Assembly: GCF_002019705.1 (NCBI RefSeq)
Contig: NZ_KV917377.1
Coordinates: 2,974,565 to 3,038,564 of the forward strand
Origin: Shouchella patagoniensis
GTDB lineage: Bacteria > Bacillota > Bacilli > Bacillales > Bacillaceae_D
Direction: 5' to 3'
DNA length: 64,000 bases
Positions within the stretch are counted from its first letter, which is position 1. Each line of letters opens with the position of its first letter. Below the pieces are notes generated by a model. That model did not search any database, had not been told where the DNA came from, and saw only the letters and a program-made list of their open reading frames with translations. Positions 17,263 to 25,585 of this stretch are shown here, one piece after another. The translations under genes and the position numbers were made by a program.

Positions 17263-17472
17263 TCATGTTTCATTTGCTGGATTTTTACCCTTAAAAGAAA
17301 CAATAAGTACAATCAAGCCAACAACGAAGACACCAAGAGCAAGCCATGAAAGCGTGTTAGACACTGGAATAACGTCTAATAAGCCAAGAACAGTAATTAT
17401 AGGGAGAACGAAAATTGTGCCCATAATACCTTGAAATCTTGAATGTCGAGCTCTTCCTTTAAAAGAAGCCAT
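17263..17472 (-). CDS. Small two-helix membrane protein
   Basis: From the ATG at 17472 (GGAGGATGTTAT upstream) it encodes 69 residues with two hydrophobic helices (about 11-31 and 39-60) separated by a short polar turn and a basic N-terminus. An extension upstream to 17562 has no ribosome-binding site. The family is not recognised. Confidence 0.65.
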   Translation of the reverse strand: MASFKGRARHSRFQGIMGTIFVLPIITVLGLLDVIPVSNTLSWLALGVFVVGLIVLIVSFKGKNPANET

Positions 17473-17582
17473 ATAACATCCTCCATGATTTTGTCTTATG
17501 GTTGATATTCCCAGTAAATAAGAAACAAAACATTTCAATACCAGACTGTTTAAAGCCCCCATTCAATAATAATATTTCATTT

Positions 17583-18002
17583 TTATTTTGAGATTAAATA
17601 TCTTTCTTTGAAAAGTGGGCTAAGTTCACTCCATACATCGAATTTATTACCATTTAGATCATAAAAAACAAAATTCCTTCCAGTATGTCCTCGGTTTTCA
17701 ATATCCCCAACTCTAATATCATTCGCTATAAAGTCTTTATGTAGTTCTTTCAAAGATTCCAATCCATTTACTTCGAATGTTAAAGAAAAGCGTTCTTCAC
17801 CATAAATATCAATAAAATTAGAAGTTTGATTTTCGTTTGATTTAATTAGAAAAATACTTTGGTTTGCAAGGTTTAGAATAGCTTTATCTTCATCTTTATA
17901 AGATAAATCTGCACCTAATTTATTCATGTACCATTCAGATGATTTTCCTACATTTGTTACTGGAATGTAAGTAGTTCCAATCCTCAATAATTTTTCGTCC
18001 AT
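17583..18002 (-). CDS. VOC (glyoxalase/bleomycin-resistance fold) protein
   Basis: A 139-residue protein with two beta-alpha-beta-beta-beta units typical of the vicinal-oxygen-chelate fold (PVTNVGKSSEWYMNKLG at the start and GNKFDVWSEL at the end). Such proteins are metal enzymes or drug-binding resistance proteins. The start at 18002 has AGGAGG at ideal spacing, so the longer frame to 18065 is rejected. Confidence 0.8.
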   Translation of the reverse strand: MDEKLLRIGTTYIPVTNVGKSSEWYMNKLGADLSYKDEDKAILNLANQSIFLIKSNENQTSNFIDIYGEERFSLTFEVNGLESLKELHKDFIANDIRVGDIENRGHTGRNFVFYDLNGNKFDVWSELSPLFKERYLISK

Positions 18003-18062
18003 AACAAAACCTCCTAATTTAATATTTAGAGTTATTTCGCTTTTTGTATACTTTTCTCCTTC

Positions 18063-18170
18063 CAAAGCACTGTTATAATAGGCTTTTTCTTTATGGGGGA
18101 TTATAATAATCTTTTCGGAAGAGAAATTACAAACCTTTATTACGTTAAAATGCTGATATTCATGATAAGA
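18063..18170 (+). repeat. Dispersed repeat, copy E (3' third only)
   Basis: The segment retains GCACTGTTATAATAGGCTTTTTC, then ACAAACCTTTATTACGTTAAAATG and TTCATGATAAG, matching the 3' ends of copies C and D. The first two thirds are missing. It lies between the VOC gene and the lipase module, again at a module boundary. The remaining intergenic DNA (18171-18267) has nothing recognisable. Confidence 0.6.
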
Positions 18171-18267
18171 GATTGCATTTTTTGGAGGAATAAGTGAAAA
18201 AGGAGATTGCTCAATTTGGTAACTACAAAAATATACAAGCTCAAGGAACTTGTATACGAATAGGTTG

Positions 18268-18624
18268 TTATTTTAAGGTAAGCTTTAATGCCTCTTGATC
18301 CAACTCTGTATGAATATCATATTTTTGCTTATGGTAATCCGATATGTTGTCTGTAAAAGTTGCTGAATGCAATAGGCTTGCTGTGTTTATACTGACATCT
18401 TTTACTTCGCTTGCTATTACTAAATCGTTTAGACGCTCAAGCAAACTTTTAACAAATTCCCCATCTTGATCTGCGAGTATGGTTTCGGTATGTTTTAACC
18501 GAACCGAAGTTGTATCCATCTTGTCTCGAATACGGCTAAGTTTAGTACGGGCGTTTTCTTCAAAGCTAGTTTCATCAAAAGAGAATTTATATGTACCTAC
18601 ATTAGGATTTAGCCAATCGAACAT
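18268..18624 (-). CDS. Small helical protein, possible LXG-associated partner
   Basis: A 118-residue protein, mostly helical and polar, starting MFDWLNPN. It follows the lipase-like gene by 13 bp and is surely co-transcribed. In characterised type VII effector modules, small helical Lap-type proteins bind the LXG targeting domain of the toxin; the size and context fit that role, but I see no diagnostic motif. It could instead be an unrelated accessory or immunity protein. Confidence 0.55.
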   Translation of the reverse strand: MFDWLNPNVGTYKFSFDETSFEENARTKLSRIRDKMDTTSVRLKHTETILADQDGEFVKSLLERLNDLVIASEVKDVSINTASLLHSATFTDNISDYHKQKYDIHTELDQEALKLTLK

Positions 18625-18637
18625 TATGTATACCTCC

Positions 18638-20254
18638 TTATCGAAGTTTTGCAGCTAACTCAATGTCAGTATCAAATAACACATGCATTGTTTCTTTATA
18701 GGCATCTATTATACTTTCAAGTTCACTAATATCTTGTTGATACAGTTCTATCATAAGATCTAAATTTTCGTTTACTTGATTATCTAAAGGGTCAAATTCA
18801 CGCCGAAATGTCACTCCAGTTGGTTTATAAATTGCGTTTTTGCCATAACTATGCCCAGCTTCACTGAGGAAAGCTGGCCAATTGGCTTCTTTGTTGCTCA
18901 TAATGCCGTTCAATTTTTCACGGTATTCAAAAGCAAGTTCTGGCACATCCCATTCACGATAAGAAAGAAGCTCTTGTACAGCCTCGCGCTTGTCCTCTAA
19001 TGCAGTTTCTAACGATTGTAGCGCATTGAACAAGACGTCTTGGTTAACAAGAATATGTGTACTTGTTCCTGGTTCAAGATGATAAGTGGTAATCTCACCC
19101 GTCTTGTAATGTTCAATAAGGGTTGAAATGCTGTGCAAATCGAATTGCCCTCTCGCGGAATAAATGTCCCAAGCCTTGTTAGCAAATGCACTATTGGAAA
19201 GAGCTCCGACGCCACCGACAAGCATAGTCGCACCAGCACCGATACCTAACCGAATTCGTTGATTTGGAGTTAAGACATTATAAATACCAACTGCCCGGTT
19301 TTTTGATTGGACAAGCTTGTCATTGATGTCGTCTACTGAATTATTTTCCCCAACATGCCCAAAGTAGTTCATCGTCAAGTTTAAGGACTGGTTATATATA
19401 AACTTATCAAGTATGGTTTTACCTGGTATTAATAGGTTGTGGAAGATTCCTATTTTTCCAGTATCAGACTCGAAAAGGTTTGGGAATTCCGGTGCCCCCA
19501 TATCACCAACATATTGAATTTTGTTTCCTGCATAAAATGTATTAGGAATAAGTTGAGCGTAAAGTGGTTCTCCTTTGACGCGTACATGCGTGATGTTCTG
19601 AGCCTGGTCGGCATAAAATTCGCGGGCGAAAAGTTCTAGTTGATCATTTGGTATTTTTTCAATATCAGAAGTTCCAGCTTGAAAAGTTAGAAAGTCGTTG
19701 AAATCAGCGTCAATATTCGCCATTTGTTTCAAGTTAACTGGCGCATCATTTAATCCTCTAACATCGGTGAATTCTTTATTGATTAGAGCTAGGCTTATAA
19801 TGACATGCCCTCCTAGAGAGTGCCCATCTCCAAACCGTTCTAATGTAGATTTTTCTTCATTTGGAAGTTTGTTTGATACTTCTTTTTCGACATTCTCATA
19901 AAATCTCGTTGCATCTAAAATTTGGTCATTAGAGGCACCCGCAGTTACGCCAATTGCATTGTAAATAATATCTTGTAGCTGACTAAGCTCAGTTCCACGA
20001 GCTATATAATAGATTTCATTAATATTATCTTCTTTGTTATAAACATGAATAGCGGCTCCGTCAAAACCAGAAGAACTACCTTTCTTGTTAAAAAGATCCA
20101 TGTTATTGCTATCGTAGATGTATATGTCCTCAGAATTTATGTGATTTATTTCATGATCAATAAGTAAACCTTCTACGGTTTCTTTGGATAAGACTTCTCC
20201 ATTCTCATATTGTAACTTTGTCAAGTCATTTCGTAATTCTGGTGTAAACTCCAT
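18638..20254 (-). CDS. Lipase-like protein with C-terminal helical domain (possible type VII effector)
   Basis: The N-terminal ~280 residues have an alpha/beta-hydrolase layout: YYIARGTE (oxyanion-type strand, about residue 86) and the nucleophile elbow GHSLGG (Ser at about 146). A hydrophobic Gly/Ala segment (about 337-360) is followed by a helical region of about 180 residues with a repeated heptad pattern. There is no signal peptide. This toxin-first, helical-targeting-last order resembles the S. aureus type VII lipase TslA, where the LXG-like domain is C-terminal. An anchored protein gene lies directly upstream and a small helical protein directly downstream. The start at 20254 is chosen for its GAAGGTG site. 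Secretion and activity are inference. Confidence 0.65.
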   Translation of the reverse strand: MEFTPELRNDLTKLQYENGEVLSKETVEGLLIDHEINHINSEDIYIYDSNNMDLFNKKGSSSGFDGAAIHVYNKEDNINEIYYIARGTELSQLQDIIYNAIGVTAGASNDQILDATRFYENVEKEVSNKLPNEEKSTLERFGDGHSLGGHVIISLALINKEFTDVRGLNDAPVNLKQMANIDADFNDFLTFQAGTSDIEKIPNDQLELFAREFYADQAQNITHVRVKGEPLYAQLIPNTFYAGNKIQYVGDMGAPEFPNLFESDTGKIGIFHNLLIPGKTILDKFIYNQSLNLTMNYFGHVGENNSVDDINDKLVQSKNRAVGIYNVLTPNQRIRLGIGAGATMLVGGVGALSNSAFANKAWDIYSARGQFDLHSISTLIEHYKTGEITTYHLEPGTSTHILVNQDVLFNALQSLETALEDKREAVQELLSYREWDVPELAFEYREKLNGIMSNKEANWPAFLSEAGHSYGKNAIYKPTGVTFRREFDPLDNQVNENLDLMIELYQQDISELESIIDAYKETMHVLFDTDIELAAKLR

Positions 20255-20266
20255 CTTTTTCACCTT

Positions 20267-20926
20267 CTAACGGAATTTAATATGATTAATAAACGTCTCA
20301 AAGAAAGTTTTCTCTTTTTCAGTTTCTATTTCACACGTCGTTTGACCAATACAATTTAATCGGTAAGCGATGGTCACAGATTTTGTTTCATCTTTATTTA
20401 CGACTAAAGCAAAGTGTCGATTTGCCTCATGTTTAGATGGAGAAGACGTAATAACTTCTGTTCCATCCATTTTTTTATGCGATGAACCGTAATAGATTTT
20501 ATTCGAGTCGTGATTTAATTCTATATATTCGTCGTTGTAAGCAAAATCATCAAGAAGCAGACTTAAATCAGTTTTTATTAATTTGGGAGTTAGTTCCCCA
20601 GAAAACCTAATTTGTATATGTCGTTCAATCCCGTTCGAATCTGCGCCGTCCTCATAGAAATTCAGCAATTCATAATGATCCTTACTAATATACGACGGTG
20701 GCTCACCCTGAAGATAAAAGCCTTCTGGGTACCACATGGAATAGTGTTCATTTTGTGATTCGAAGAAGTGAAAGCCTTCATCTGTTTTGACATCTTCTTG
20801 TAAGAAGCTGCTTGTAAAGCGGTCACTCAAAGCGATATCATCTGGTTGGTTCATTGCTCGTGCCATAAATATTCCTCCTATCACAAGTAAAAGTGCTACG
20901 GCGGAAATAAAGATGCTTTTTTTCAA
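20267..20926 (-). CDS. Membrane-anchored extracellular protein, putative immunity to the lipase
   Basis: One N-terminal membrane segment (about residues 5-22) precedes a ~195-residue extracytoplasmic domain with a Cys pair near the end (NCIGQTTC). No lipobox is seen. The TTG at 20926 follows AAGGTGGGAG; a GTG at 20938 is possible. It is the first gene of the lipase operon, only 12 bp upstream. A decayed second copy lies immediately upstream, and duplicated immunity genes are common beside polymorphic toxins. The immunity role is inferred from position, topology and duplication. Confidence 0.55.
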   Translation of the reverse strand: MKKSIFISAVALLLVIGGIFMARAMNQPDDIALSDRFTSSFLQEDVKTDEGFHFFESQNEHYSMWYPEGFYLQGEPPSYISKDHYELLNFYEDGADSNGIERHIQIRFSGELTPKLIKTDLSLLLDDFAYNDEYIELNHDSNKIYYGSSHKKMDGTEVITSSPSKHEANRHFALVVNKDETKSVTIAYRLNCIGQTTCEIETEKEKTFFETFINHIKFR

Positions 20927-21000
20927 AATAACTCCCACCTTTATGATTTTCTTTTGTAATGATTTGAAGACTAAAATAAAGTCTAATGAAACGAAAAAGG

Positions 21001-21467
21001 TTTAATAAAAAAGTCTTTTCTTTTGTTGTATCAATCTTGCATATCTCTTGCTCAAGACATTTTAAGCGATATGTAGTGGTTATTAATTTATTCCCATCGT
21101 CATTAACCACCAAAGCAAAGTAACGATTGGCTTCGTGTTGAGATGGAGATAGAGTGATGATATCTGTTCCCTCCACTTCTTTATAAGAACTTCAGGAGCA
21201 GTACAAACCCATTTAAACAACCTTTTTGATGATTGCTCATATAAAGGAAAACACACTCTGATAACTAACGGCACTAACCTAATCTTCTTTGGCTCAGTGT
21301 CGGTTTTGCGATTCGAGGAAGTGATTTTCGACTTCTTCTTGTAAAAAGCTTCTTGTATATGAGTTTCTTAAAGCGATGTCACTCGAACTCATTAATGGTG
21401 TTACAATAAAAACTCCTACAATACCAACACTTAGAACAACAACGAGTATTATCTAAGTTTTTTTCAT
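21001..21467 (-). pseudogene. Decayed paralogue of the putative immunity gene
   Basis: On the minus strand an ATG at 21467 begins MKKT and then TAG. The same frame continues with a hydrophobic anchor and IALRNSYTRSFLQEEV, matching IALSDRFTSSFLQEDV of the neighbour. The middle is scrambled. The end (near 21010-21180) again matches: EGTDIITLSPSQHEANRYFA against DGTEVITSSPSKHEANRHFA. Nonsense, frameshift and deletion lesions are all present. Confidence 0.75.
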
Positions 21468-21823
21468 GTCTTTCACCGACCTTAAAATGGTGAGCAGGTT
21501 CCATTTACAATTATATAGGAAAATATGGAATTAGACCACAAATAGCAAATGAATTAATTTGATTAAGCTAATAAGTTAAACTGTTTATATTTTTTTGTTT
21601 AGCTTATAATAATTTAAGTTGAGAATGAGGATTAAATGGAGTTTGAGAAACGTTCAAACAAGATTTTAAATCTCTAATTACAATTAGGTGAAAACACGAA
21701 GAAATACTAAACCGATTGCTAGGTGAAACTCTTGAACAAGAGGCTTTGATAGATAAAGTTGAACTGTGAGGTATATTTTAATGGATAATTCCTATAAATT
21801 GATCGAGTTTCTACTATTATAAT
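21468..21823. other. Gene-free AT-rich stretch
   Basis: Nothing supportable was found here beyond AT-rich DNA upstream of the immunity pseudogene. Repeat copy D begins at 21824. Confidence 0.4.
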
Positions 21824-22130
21824 GTGCTAACTAATCTGCAAACCAAATTGCTAACAAACTAATTACAAACAGATGGAATGAATGAGATCTAACAGGAGAG
21901 AGAGGCACCATCAATCCTTTAATCATGGGCTTTATGGAAAAGTATACGCCGCGTAAAACCTCTGATACAGAAATGGTAAGGTATTAGATTGGTGGTGCTC
22001 AGTAATTTACTATTTTTAACAGGCTCGTAAGTGCTGTCACATTAGGCTTTTCTAAGAATGAGAGATTCTGTTTCTTTAACCAAAAAGAAATTGCAAACCT
22101 TTACTGTATTAAAGTGTGTTGTCGGCAATA
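21824..22130 (+). repeat. Dispersed ~300-bp repeat, copy D
   Basis: Begins GTGCTAACTAATCTGCAAACC, almost the same as copy C, and runs through GAGATCTAACAGG, CATGGGCTT, TGATACAGAAATGGTAAGGTAT, TTTTTAACAGG, GTAAGTGCTGTCACATTAGGC and TTGCAAACCTTTACTG. The main hairpin is weaker here (its 3' arm reads CGCCGCG). It is the last clear copy in the window. The following 22131-22317 has no recognisable feature. Confidence 0.85.
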
Positions 22131-22317
22131 GATTCATCCTATTTCTGCATAAAAGGGTGCTTAGGGGAGACTTGTTTCGCCCAACTAACGACTCTTACAG
22201 CGGAAATTAAAGGTAGCAATATCGTTATGCATATCTTGACAATAGGAAGGAGAGGATAATATCGTATATGACATTAGAAATGAGAGATAATGGAATTTTC
22301 GTTTATATATATTCTAA

Positions 22318-23028
22318 GTGATTTGTATCGTTGATAAAATGAATTACTTTATCTTTATTTGTATCTGTAAGTTCAATCATACTAATCCCTGTATCCCCTA
22401 TTTTAAAGTAGTAATCCATGTTCATTGGCATTTAATTGCTAGTCAAAGGCCCTTAAACTTAAAGCATATTCAAACTGATTATAGTCATTATAAGGATTTA
22501 GATAGAATATATTTTGAGTTATACCCTATCAGATTTGATCTTGCTAAACCATTGGAAGAAGAGATGGCTGTTGTTAAGGAAGAGAATTTCCAAATTGCTA
22601 CTAGATTGGATATTGATAATGAGATGTACAATCGTTGGCCATCATTTATTAATCTTTTAAACCAAGGATTAAAAGATTGTGGAATTAAGCAAGTAGCATC
22701 TGGAGAAGAGGTAAAGAAGCTTTTCTATGATCCAGTAAAAGGTGAAATCATTACAAATTGGTTTCTGTATAAAGATTTAACAGAAGCTTCATTCTTACCT
22801 GATAATATTGGTGCGTTGGCCTTTTCTAATTCAACAGGAGTGGATTGGTTTTTTGATTGGCTAGTAATGAATTCGGATCAATTCATTAGGAGGAATAAGT
22901 ATTGGTTTGTTAATATTGCGTTCACTCAACTATTTTCGTTTGTTACGAACCCATTTGCTAAATCTTCACACCTTGAACCCAAAATATTAAATCTAGCTGA
23001 TATAATCTTAAAATCATATCGGAATTAG
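22318..23028 (+). CDS. Unknown protein upstream of an MFS exporter
   Basis: The frame begins at a GTG at 22318 or an ATG at 22339, neither with a good ribosome-binding site, and the first ~35 residues look unlike the rest, so the true start may be later. From about residue 45 the protein is well-formed (YFELYPIRFDLAKPLEEEM, then NRWPSFINLLNQG and WFFDWLVMNSD). No family is recognised. It ends 14 bp before the MFS gene, so the two are very likely co-transcribed and may act together, for example in making or exporting a small molecule. Confidence 0.5.
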   Translation: MICIVDKMNYFIFICICKFNHTNPCIPYFKVVIHVHWHLIASQRPLNLKHIQTDYSHYKDLDRIYFELYPIRFDLAKPLEEEMAVVKEENFQIATRLDIDNEMYNRWPSFINLLNQGLKDCGIKQVASGEEVKKLFYDPVKGEIITNWFLYKDLTEASFLPDNIGALAFSNSTGVDWFFDWLVMNSDQFIRRNKYWFVNIAFTQLFSFVTNPFAKSSHLEPKILNLADIILKSYRN

Positions 23029-23042
23029 GTGGGAATTACAAC

Positions 23043-24308
23043 ATGAAAAAAAGACTTGGAAAAGGACTCGGAAGAAATTATTCTTTTTTATTGTCAACGG
23101 TTGCACTAAATGGTATTGGTGATGGTTTAACTATTATTGCTATACCTTGGATAGCTACTGGAATAACTGATAATGCTCTATACATTTCTTTAATTTCAGT
23201 GTTTATGTTTTTACCTTGGTTGTTATTTACTATACCGACAGGGGTTATATTAGATCGGTATTCAAACATTTACGTTATGCTGTTCACTAGTGTATTCAGG
23301 TTTATGACATTACTTATTTTTTGTCTGTTGATATACTTTGATAATTTGAGTTTTCCATCCTTAGTTATTTTATGTTTTTTTATTGGAACTGCTAAAGTTT
23401 TATTTGATAGTTCTACACAAACAATAGTCCCTAATTTAGTAGACAACGCTAATTACGAAAAGGCTAATGGTAATTTATTTAGTACAAGAATGATAACCAG
23501 TGATCTTCTTGGACAAGGTATTGGTGGATTAATAATAACTATTGCACTTTTCTTACCCATACTAATTGATGCTTTTACGGCATTATTAAGTATACCCCTG
23601 CTTTTAATGATAAGTTATTCAAAATTACCTTCAAGTACATATAAATTACCCGACTCAAAATACAAGTCTAAATGGAGAGTATTAAAAGAAGAACAGACTT
23701 TCGGCATTAAATTTGTTTGGAGAAATAAATTTTTAAGAGGTCTGTCATTAATCTCCATAGGTATTTCAATGATGTATGCTGGAATCTTGTCAACACAAGT
23801 TCTTTACGTTCAAAATGTTCTTAATCTAAATGCCGGCGGTTTTGGTCTATTAATGGTATTAACGTCAATAGGAAGTATAGTTGCTGGACAAACAGCAAGT
23901 AAAATAAAGTTAGCTGCAAATAATGGGATGTTGCTCTCTATTATATGTATGGGATTAGCATTGGGTTTTGTTGGCTTTACTAATAATATATATGTGGTTA
24001 CAATACTTTATATTTTTGCCGCGTACTCAGTTGTTATCTGGAATGTTTTTAGACTTTCTTTAATACAAAGAATAGTGGATCAAGAAATATTAGGTAGAGT
24101 CACTAGTGTTTTTAGATTAGTCTCAATGGGAGTTACTCCTTTTGGCATGCTATTTGGAGGATTAATAGTGAGTATTCTTGAAAATCCATTCGGTCTAGAA
24201 ATAGCCCTTAGGCTACCATACATTTTGTGTATGATAGTCTACATTACTAGTTTCTTCGTAGCTTACAAATTCTTCAAATCACACAAAAACATTCTATATA
24301 AATCATAG
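23043..24308 (+). CDS. Major facilitator superfamily exporter (MFS-3/EntS-like)
   Basis: A 421-residue protein with about 12 hydrophobic helices. It carries the loop motif GVILDRYSN between helices 2 and 3 and a long polar central loop (about 200-225), as in drug and siderophore exporters of the EntS/MFS-3 group. The cargo is unknown. It follows the unknown 236-aa gene by 14 bp. Codon use is AT-rich like its partner and unlike the core genes further right, consistent with acquisition together. Confidence 0.82.
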   Translation: MKKRLGKGLGRNYSFLLSTVALNGIGDGLTIIAIPWIATGITDNALYISLISVFMFLPWLLFTIPTGVILDRYSNIYVMLFTSVFRFMTLLIFCLLIYFDNLSFPSLVILCFFIGTAKVLFDSSTQTIVPNLVDNANYEKANGNLFSTRMITSDLLGQGIGGLIITIALFLPILIDAFTALLSIPLLLMISYSKLPSSTYKLPDSKYKSKWRVLKEEQTFGIKFVWRNKFLRGLSLISIGISMMYAGILSTQVLYVQNVLNLNAGGFGLLMVLTSIGSIVAGQTASKIKLAANNGMLLSIICMGLALGFVGFTNNIYVVTILYIFAAYSVVIWNVFRLSLIQRIVDQEILGRVTSVFRLVSMGVTPFGMLFGGLIVSILENPFGLEIALRLPYILCMIVYITSFFVAYKFFKSHKNILYKS

Positions 24309-24432
24309 CGCTACGAAGGAGAGAACATAGAAAAAAGGACTGGGTTTTAACGATAGCTCATTCAACCCGTAAAAAGCTTACAGACGATAGATGATAAGTT
24401 TTCAACTATTTGAAAAATAGAAACCGTACAGT

Positions 24433-25146
24433 TTAACCAAAAAGTGTTTTAGTACCGAAAGTAGAGTTAAGATGTTCCTTTACCTTGAGCGCTTTTTCAA
24501 AAAATGAAACTGCTTCTTCTAATTTCCGTTGTGTAACTCTATTAAGACCAATATTTCTCAAAATAAGACCGTGTGTAAATGGATAAGGTCTAGATGATTC
24601 TAAAATTTCATTATAAATGATTTCCGCGTCATCGTACCTAGTTAATTCAGTATTTATTGCAGCTAATACGATTTTTGAGTTGATTTCTCGTTCTTTGAGG
24701 TTGGCATTCTTTTCGAAAATCTCAAGTGCTTGTTCCATATACGAGGCAGCAAATGTATATTGATCAATACGGTAGTAACTAAAACCTAGTCTTTGATAAA
24801 ACTCTGCTTTCTCAATTGAATCATTTACGTTTTCGATTAAACGTTCAGCAATTTTATATGAACGAATCGCTGATTTGTACCTGCCCTTTATAAATTCAAC
24901 TTGGCCGGACACGAAGTAATACATGAAATGAAGGTAGTCATCCGTAGAAGACTCAATTTGATGATAGTTAGGTAGTTCCATATCTAGTTTTTGATAAGAT
25001 TCAATAAGTAAATCATGTCTGAAGGCGACCAATTGGTAATAAGAAAGCATCTTGTCATCTTCCTTCATTCTATCCACTTTACTTTCAGTCTCGGTTTTTA
25101 GACGTTGAGCTTGTTTTACATCTCTACTAATAATGCAACTGTACCA
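24433..25146 (-). pseudogene. Truncated Rap-type (TPR) phosphatase/regulator
   Basis: Rap proteins bind response regulators and are inhibited by Phr peptides. The sequence has the Rap N-terminal bundle (KEDDKMLSYYQL, then FRHDLLIES) and three to four TPR units. Homology extends upstream of the GTG at 25077: the frame to 25146 encodes WYSCIISRDV and more, matching the Rap 'EWY' region, but it is preceded by a stop and lacks the first ~20 residues. The C-terminal TPRs (about 130 residues) are also missing. No phr gene is seen. It is broken at both ends. Confidence 0.65.
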
Positions 25147-25228
25147 TTACGGGAAAATCGATGCCAAACATTTTATTTTGAAAATTAGGTATACTATTAG
25201 TGTGGAGTGTATGAAGAATGAGTAAAAT

Positions 25229-25459
25229 TTGTTTACTGGAGACCCACAGGGGGAGTACGATTTACGCTATGAAATTATGCAATATCTTTTTGAATCAATA
25301 GGTGTAAAGTGCGAGCCTGATCAAATTTTTATTGGAGCTGGCACACAATATTTGATTAGCGTTTTATCTACAGTATTACTAAATGAATTATCTATAGTGG
25401 GATTTGAAGACCTTGGTTTTCATAGACCAAAGAAAGGAACGTATCGATATAAGAATTAA
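25229..25459 (+). pseudogene. Internal fragment of a GntR/MocR aminotransferase-like regulator
   Basis: The 76 codons (GDPQGEYDLRYEI, then CEPDQIFIGAGTQYLISVL and VGFEDLGFHR) match the start of the aminotransferase-like domain of MocR/PdxR regulators. The DNA-binding domain, the PLP lysine and the C-terminus are missing. A full-length relative lies at 54792, but in a different context. It is probably a deletion remnant. Confidence 0.6.
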
Positions 25460-25585
25460 GAGGAAAGTATTCGGGCAGCTGAAATAAGCATTTGCTCTAC
25501 TCACTTTTCAAACGCTAGATCCTTACCTATTTCCAGCCAACGGAACCGATAGAGATTAAATATGTAATAGATACTTTAAGTTGAA

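Noticed and set aside
20838-21176. A 112-codon minus-strand frame as a real gene
   Set aside because: It mixes the tail of the immunity pseudogene with an antisense or alternate reading of the intact gene's start; there is no start signal.
6808-22130. The repeats as a CRISPR array or as group II introns
   Set aside because: Units are about 300 bp, thousands of bases apart and divergent, with no short spacer pattern, no reverse transcriptase frame, and no group II domain V-like sequence.
6808-22130. The repeats as true integron attC sites
   Set aside because: No integrase is visible, cassettes contain several genes in both directions, and I did not find the R and L box consensus. Kept only as an analogy.
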